64,000 nt of DNA, from positions 496,001 through 560,000 of the forward strand of contig JACJXW010000005.1 in the NCBI GenBank assembly GCA_020636405.1. The letters run 5' to 3'. Origin of the DNA: Lewinellaceae bacterium (lineage in GTDB: Bacteria; Bacteroidota; Bacteroidia; Chitinophagales; Saprospiraceae). Positions 60,756 through 64,000 of this stretch are shown here, one piece after another (the stretch's first letter is position 1; every line of letters begins with the position of its first letter). Both the position numbers and the translations under genes were made by a program. The notes below the pieces were generated by a model that was not told where the DNA came from, ran no database searches, and was given only the letters and a program-made list of their open reading frames with translations.

Positions 60756-60910
60756 TCGTTGCAGGCTTTCTTCAAAATACATGGCCAGGCCAGGGCTATG
60801 GTGTAGGGTTCTTCTCCCGAAGCGCAACCGGCGGGCCAGCAGCGGAGCGGGGTGCCGGGCCAGTGGAGGCGGAGCCAGGGTAATGCCCATTGGAGGAAGG
60901 TGGTGCAGGA
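60756..60910 (-). pseudogene. CheR-type methyltransferase remnant
   Basis: On the - strand the gap encodes about 45 residues, including WLRLHWPGTPLRCWPAGCASGEEPYTIALA. The last part matches the SAM-binding motif of CheR protein-glutamate methyltransferases (LRIWSAGCASGEEPYSLA). A tandem TGGCC duplication at about 60781-60791 shifts the frame; removing one copy restores a continuation reading TIALAMYFEESLQ. The match stops at the DUF6159 stop codon on one side and at an inverted heptad array on the other, so this is a small fragment of a lost gene. Confidence 0.5.
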
Positions 60911-61009
60911 TTTATGATTTATGGCTGTATGATTTATGATTTTACGAGGGAGTCTTGTCCCCTTGGGTACCAATAAATCAAAAAGCGCAAATCGCGAATC
61001 AAAAATCAA
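60909..61009. repeat. Inverted heptad arrays upstream of the PhoD gene
   Basis: Left arm: GATTTAT, GATTTAT, an 8-mer, GATTTAT, GATTTTA (60909-60944). Right arm: five exact 7-mers AAATCAA, AAAGCGC, AAATCGC, GAATCAA, AAATCAA (60975-61009), inverted relative to the left. Core about 30 bp with GGGA/TCCC pairing. The word is shared with the array at 13012. Confidence 0.75.
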
Positions 61010-61047
61010 ACATTTTTTCCCTTCCTTCCTTAGCTTTACGGAAAAAA

Positions 61048-62367
61048 ATGAAGCAATATCTCTCCCCATTGTTTTTGATCCTGTTCCTGTCGGCATCGGC
61101 GGTAGCCCAGCAGTCCCTGCTGCAGTCCGGCCCTATGTTGGGCTATAATGAGATGCGGGAAGTCCTGCTCTGGGTACAGACCAAGCAGTCGGCGGCAGTT
61201 AAATTTGCCTACTGGGCGAAGGAAAAACCTGAAGAAAAGTTTTACACGGATGAAATAATTACTCAGAAGGGGGAAGCTTTTACGGCAAGGCTGCTGGCCG
61301 ATGCGGTGGAGCCGGGCACTGATTATGCCTACCAGTTGTTCCTCAACGGGCGTGCGGTCGAACTGGCCTATCCCACCGAATTCAAAACCCAGGAGCTGTG
61401 GCGGTGGCGTTATGACCCACCGGCCTTCAGTGTAGCCATTGGCAGCTGTTCTTACGTTAATGAAGAGGTGTACGACCGGCCCGGCAAGCCCTACGGCAGC
61501 GATTATCAGATATTCAGCACCATTCATCAAAAGCGTCCTGACGCCATGATCTGGCTGGGCGATAACGTATACCTGAGGGAGGTGGACTGGTATTCCCGCA
61601 CGGGCATTTTTCAGCGGTATACCCATACGCGCAGCTTGCCGGAAATGCAACCCCTGCTGGCATCCACCCACCATTATGCCATTTGGGATGACCATGATTT
61701 CGGCCCCGACAATTCAGACCGTTCCTATATTCATAAGGAAACCACCCTGGAGGCTTTTCGCTTGTTCTGGGGCAATCCGGGCTATGGGGTCAATGGGCAA
61801 AAAGGCGTTACCACCTTCTTCCAGTACAACGACATCGATTTCTTTTTGATGGACGACCGGTATTTTCGGAGCCCCAACCGCCTGAAGGTGGGCGATAAGA
61901 CCATGCTCGGCAAGGAGCAATTGGAGTGGCTGATCGATGCTCTGGCAGCCAGCTATGCTCCGTTTAAAATGGTGTGCATCGGCAACCAGGTGCTCAACCC
62001 GGTAAAAAATCACGAAACTTATGAGAATTACTTCCCCGAAGAGCGCGCCTACCTGCTGAAACGCATCGAAGAAGAAGGGATCCGCAATGTCATTTTCCTG
62101 ACCGGTGACCGCCACCTGACGGAATTGAGTAAATACGTCAATTCCAATGGTAACGCTGTCTACGACCTGACCATTTCTCCCCTGACTGCGGGCGTGAATC
62201 CGAACAACGAGGACAATTCTTTACGAGTTGAAGGCACGCTGGTGAACGAGCACAACTTCGGCCTGCTGGAGTTCTCCGGCCCCCGTACCGAACGGGTGCT
62301 CACCATCCGGGTCATTGATGCCGACGGTAACGAGGAGTGGTCGAGGGAGATCCCTTCGGAGAAATAA
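61048..62367 (+). CDS. Secreted alkaline phosphatase D family protein
   Basis: 439 residues from the ATG at 61048, opening a signal peptide (MKQYLSPLFLILFLSASAVA). Fibronectin-like N-terminal domain about 25-120, then a PhoD-type metallophosphoesterase: WLGDNVYLRE (GDN), WDDHDFGPDNSDR, LTGDRHLTEL (GDxH). Phosphomono/diesterase in the periplasm or outside the cell. A TAGCTTTA box is at 61031-61038. The longer in-frame frame upstream runs through the heptad array and is rejected. Confidence 0.9.
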   Translation: MKQYLSPLFLILFLSASAVAQQSLLQSGPMLGYNEMREVLLWVQTKQSAAVKFAYWAKEKPEEKFYTDEIITQKGEAFTARLLADAVEPGTDYAYQLFLNGRAVELAYPTEFKTQELWRWRYDPPAFSVAIGSCSYVNEEVYDRPGKPYGSDYQIFSTIHQKRPDAMIWLGDNVYLREVDWYSRTGIFQRYTHTRSLPEMQPLLASTHHYAIWDDHDFGPDNSDRSYIHKETTLEAFRLFWGNPGYGVNGQKGVTTFFQYNDIDFFLMDDRYFRSPNRLKVGDKTMLGKEQLEWLIDALAASYAPFKMVCIGNQVLNPVKNHETYENYFPEERAYLLKRIEEEGIRNVIFLTGDRHLTELSKYVNSNGNAVYDLTISPLTAGVNPNNEDNSLRVEGTLVNEHNFGLLEFSGPRTERVLTIRVIDADGNEEWSREIPSEK

Positions 62368-62481
62368 CCATCCGGGCGCTCCGGATTCACATGGGGCGTC
62401 GTTGCCCGGACAAGCAATGAAAGTAATCAGATGGCCACGGCCCATCTGGTGCGTTTCTGCTATCTTTGCAAAAAAAGGCTT

Positions 62482-63282
62482 ATGAAAAAATGCGCCATTT
62501 GGATGGCCTGCCTGATCGTTCTGGCGGGTTGCGGCACAAAGACTAACCCACAGCAGTCCAATCAGCAGGAAAAACCACCGGCAGAGACAGCAGCAGAGGA
62601 CAAGGCTCAACAGGTAGTGGATGCGGCCATTGCAAAACATGGCGGGAGCAGGTATGAAGACAGCCGGGTTACCTTCGAATTCAGAGGCCGGAGATACACC
62701 GCTACCCGTAGTGGCAGCAAATTCGAGTATGAACGCCTTTTTAAAGATACCACCGGCGCCGATATACGCGATGTGCTCACCAATGAAGGCTTCTACCGGG
62801 AAGTGAACGGCCAACGGGCCCAACTCAGCGCCAAGGACAGCTCGGCCTATGCCAATTCCCTCAACTCAGTCATCTACTTTGCTCTGCTGCCCTATTTTCT
62901 CAATGACCGGGCGGTCATCAAGGAATACCTCGGGGAGGCCACTATTCTGGGCAAGCCCTACCACAAGATCAGGGTCACTTTCCGGCAGGAAGGAGGGGGT
63001 AAGGATTTTGAGGATGAATACATCTACTGGTTCCATAAGGATCTGCACACCCTGGATTACCTGGCCTACAACTACCATGTCGACGGTGGAGGGGCCCGCT
63101 TCCGGGAGGCTTACGCCGTCCGTACTTCCAACGGGATACAGTTCGCCGATTACCGCAACTACAAACCGAAAACAGATAACCGCAACGTAGCCGAGTTTGA
63201 CGCCTTGTTCGAGAACGGCGGCCTGGAACAGCTGTCCCTCATCGAGCTGGAGCACGTGCGGGTGGTGCTGGATTTCTGGTAG
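62482..63282 (+). CDS. Lipoprotein, DUF6503-like
   Basis: 266 residues with a lipoprotein signal (MKKCAIWMACLIVLAGCGTK). After a Gln/Glu-rich linker the mature domain begins VVDAAIAKHGGSRYEDSRVTF, as in DUF6503 and other LolA/LppX-fold proteins, and is beta-rich thereafter. Such folds bind lipids or lipoproteins in the periplasm. A TATCTTTG -7 box at 62461-62468 precedes the ATG by 13 bp. The GT9 gene follows after 21 bp. Confidence 0.75.
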   Translation: MKKCAIWMACLIVLAGCGTKTNPQQSNQQEKPPAETAAEDKAQQVVDAAIAKHGGSRYEDSRVTFEFRGRRYTATRSGSKFEYERLFKDTTGADIRDVLTNEGFYREVNGQRAQLSAKDSSAYANSLNSVIYFALLPYFLNDRAVIKEYLGEATILGKPYHKIRVTFRQEGGGKDFEDEYIYWFHKDLHTLDYLAYNYHVDGGGARFREAYAVRTSNGIQFADYRNYKPKTDNRNVAEFDALFENGGLEQLSLIELEHVRVVLDFW

Positions 63283-63303
63283 GAGCATGCCTATACAACG
63301 AAT

Positions 63304-64000
63304 ATGAAACTCCTCATCATACGTTTTTCCTCTATTGGCGATATCGTGCTGGCCACCCCTGTGATCCGTGCGGTGAAGCAGCAATTGGGGGCAGAAGTCC
63401 ATTGCCTGACGAAACGGGGGTTTCGAGGTATATTGGACGCCAACCCCTACATCGATAAGGTGTATGCGATAGATAGCAAGGTTTCGGAAGTAATGGCGGA
63501 GCTCAAACGGGAGGATTACGATTATATAGTCGACCTGCACAACAACCTGCGCTCTGCACAGGTGAAATGGGGGTTGAAAGCCCGGCCCTTTTCTTTCGAC
63601 AAGATCAACTGGGAGAAATGGCTCATCGTCAACCTGAAGGTCAACCGGTTGCCGGACGTACATATCGTTCACCGCTATATGGCAACGGTAGAACCACTGG
63701 GCGTAAAATACGATGGACAGGGGCTGGATTATTTCATCCCGCCGGAAGACGAAGTGGATGTGGGCAATCTTTTAACCACCAACGTGCTGGCTCCCCGGCA
63801 GGAAGTTCCCCGGTACATCGCTTTCGTCATCGGTGCTGCGCACAATACCAAGCGCCTGCCCACCGATAGGATCATTTCGATCTGCCGGCAGTCCGCTTTG
63901 CCCGTTCTGTTGCTGGGCGGCCCTGGCGAGGCCGAGGAGGGCCGGCAGATCGCCGACGCTGCCGGCGGGCAGGCGATGAACCTCTGCGGCCTTTTCAACC
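63304..64000 (+). CDS. Glycosyltransferase family 9 (heptosyltransferase-like), N-terminal part
   Basis: 232 codons are visible and the frame is open at the window end. MKLLIIRFSSIGDIVLATPVI is the hallmark GT9 N-terminus (RFSSIGDIVL). YDYIVDLHNNLRSA and the second Rossmann half VIGAAHNTKRLPTDRI, LLLGGPGEAEEG follow in the usual order. It adds heptose or a related sugar to the LPS core. Probably in one transcript with the DUF6503-like gene 21 bp upstream. Confidence 0.93.
   Translation, partial: MKLLIIRFSSIGDIVLATPVIRAVKQQLGAEVHCLTKRGFRGILDANPYIDKVYAIDSKVSEVMAELKREDYDYIVDLHNNLRSAQVKWGLKARPFSFDKINWEKWLIVNLKVNRLPDVHIVHRYMATVEPLGVKYDGQGLDYFIPPEDEVDVGNLLTTNVLAPRQEVPRYIAFVIGAAHNTKRLPTDRIISICRQSALPVLLLGGPGEAEEGRQIADAAGGQAMNLCGLFN

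Noticed and set aside
1..64000. tRNA or rRNA genes
   Set aside because: No cloverleaf-like TTCGAAxC arms or rRNA-like stretches were seen; TTCGAATC-like words belong to heptad arrays.

Overview
The window is a gene-dense piece of chromosome, roughly 53-55% GC, from a Bacteroidota bacterium. It is most likely a member of the Saprospiria (Lewinella/Phaeodactylibacter-like). This is inferred from type IX secretion sorting domains, SprB and GEVED repeats, a LytTR/LytS-type two-component pair with a Reg_prop/Y_Y_Y sensor, several DUF families typical of Bacteroidota (DUF7009, DUF6090, DUF6159, DUF6503-like), and promoters of the TTG-N19/21-TAnnTTTG class. No rRNA, tRNA, CRISPR array, prophage or complete insertion sequence was seen. 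The first gene (TolC family) and the last gene (glycosyltransferase family 9) run off the window.

Layout. 1-9 kb: efflux protein end, an OmpA protein paired with a membrane-anchored coiled-coil/helix-hairpin-helix protein, a flavin monooxygenase, an LRR protein and small hypotheticals. 8.8-12.3 kb: tyrosine/homogentisate catabolism (hppD, hmgA) under a MarR regulator, interrupted by a small GxxExxY gene bounded by 43-bp inverted repeats. 12.3-18.2 kb: DUF6090 membrane protein, patatin lipase, uvrC, alkane monooxygenase. 18.6-24.9 kb: LytTR response regulator, unknown small protein, DyP peroxidase and a giant LytS-like sensor kinase. 25.4-27.3 kb: S41 protease and a second MarR. 27.6-37 kb: FAD oxidoreductase, ECF sigma factor, ClpP paralogue, atypical SDR, 3-hydroxyanthranilate dioxygenase, LpxH-like enzyme, RecO, LysM/BON protein. 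37-53 kb: acyltransferase, CotH-like secreted protein, DMT transporter, a 1687-residue secreted S8 protease, Na+/H+ antiporter, a large BNR-propeller protein. 53-64 kb: thioesterase, ECF sigma factor with a fused anti-sigma-like/beta-barrel partner, endonuclease I, PhoD phosphatase, lipoproteins and the start of a GT9 gene.

The most unusual content is intergenic. At least seven gaps hold phased 7-bp (one 8-bp) degenerate tandem words, often as two inverted arms around a short core, with a different word at each locus. One array forms the 5' leader of uvrC and ends exactly at its ATG. A ~157-bp version with inverted heptad arms is present in three nearly identical copies and looks like a recently dispersed MITE/REP-type element. 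The GxxExxY gene sits inside inverted repeats built of three ~10-bp words, so it may be a coding relative of these elements. Two further unrelated inverted-repeat elements and several hairpin terminators at convergent junctions complete the picture.
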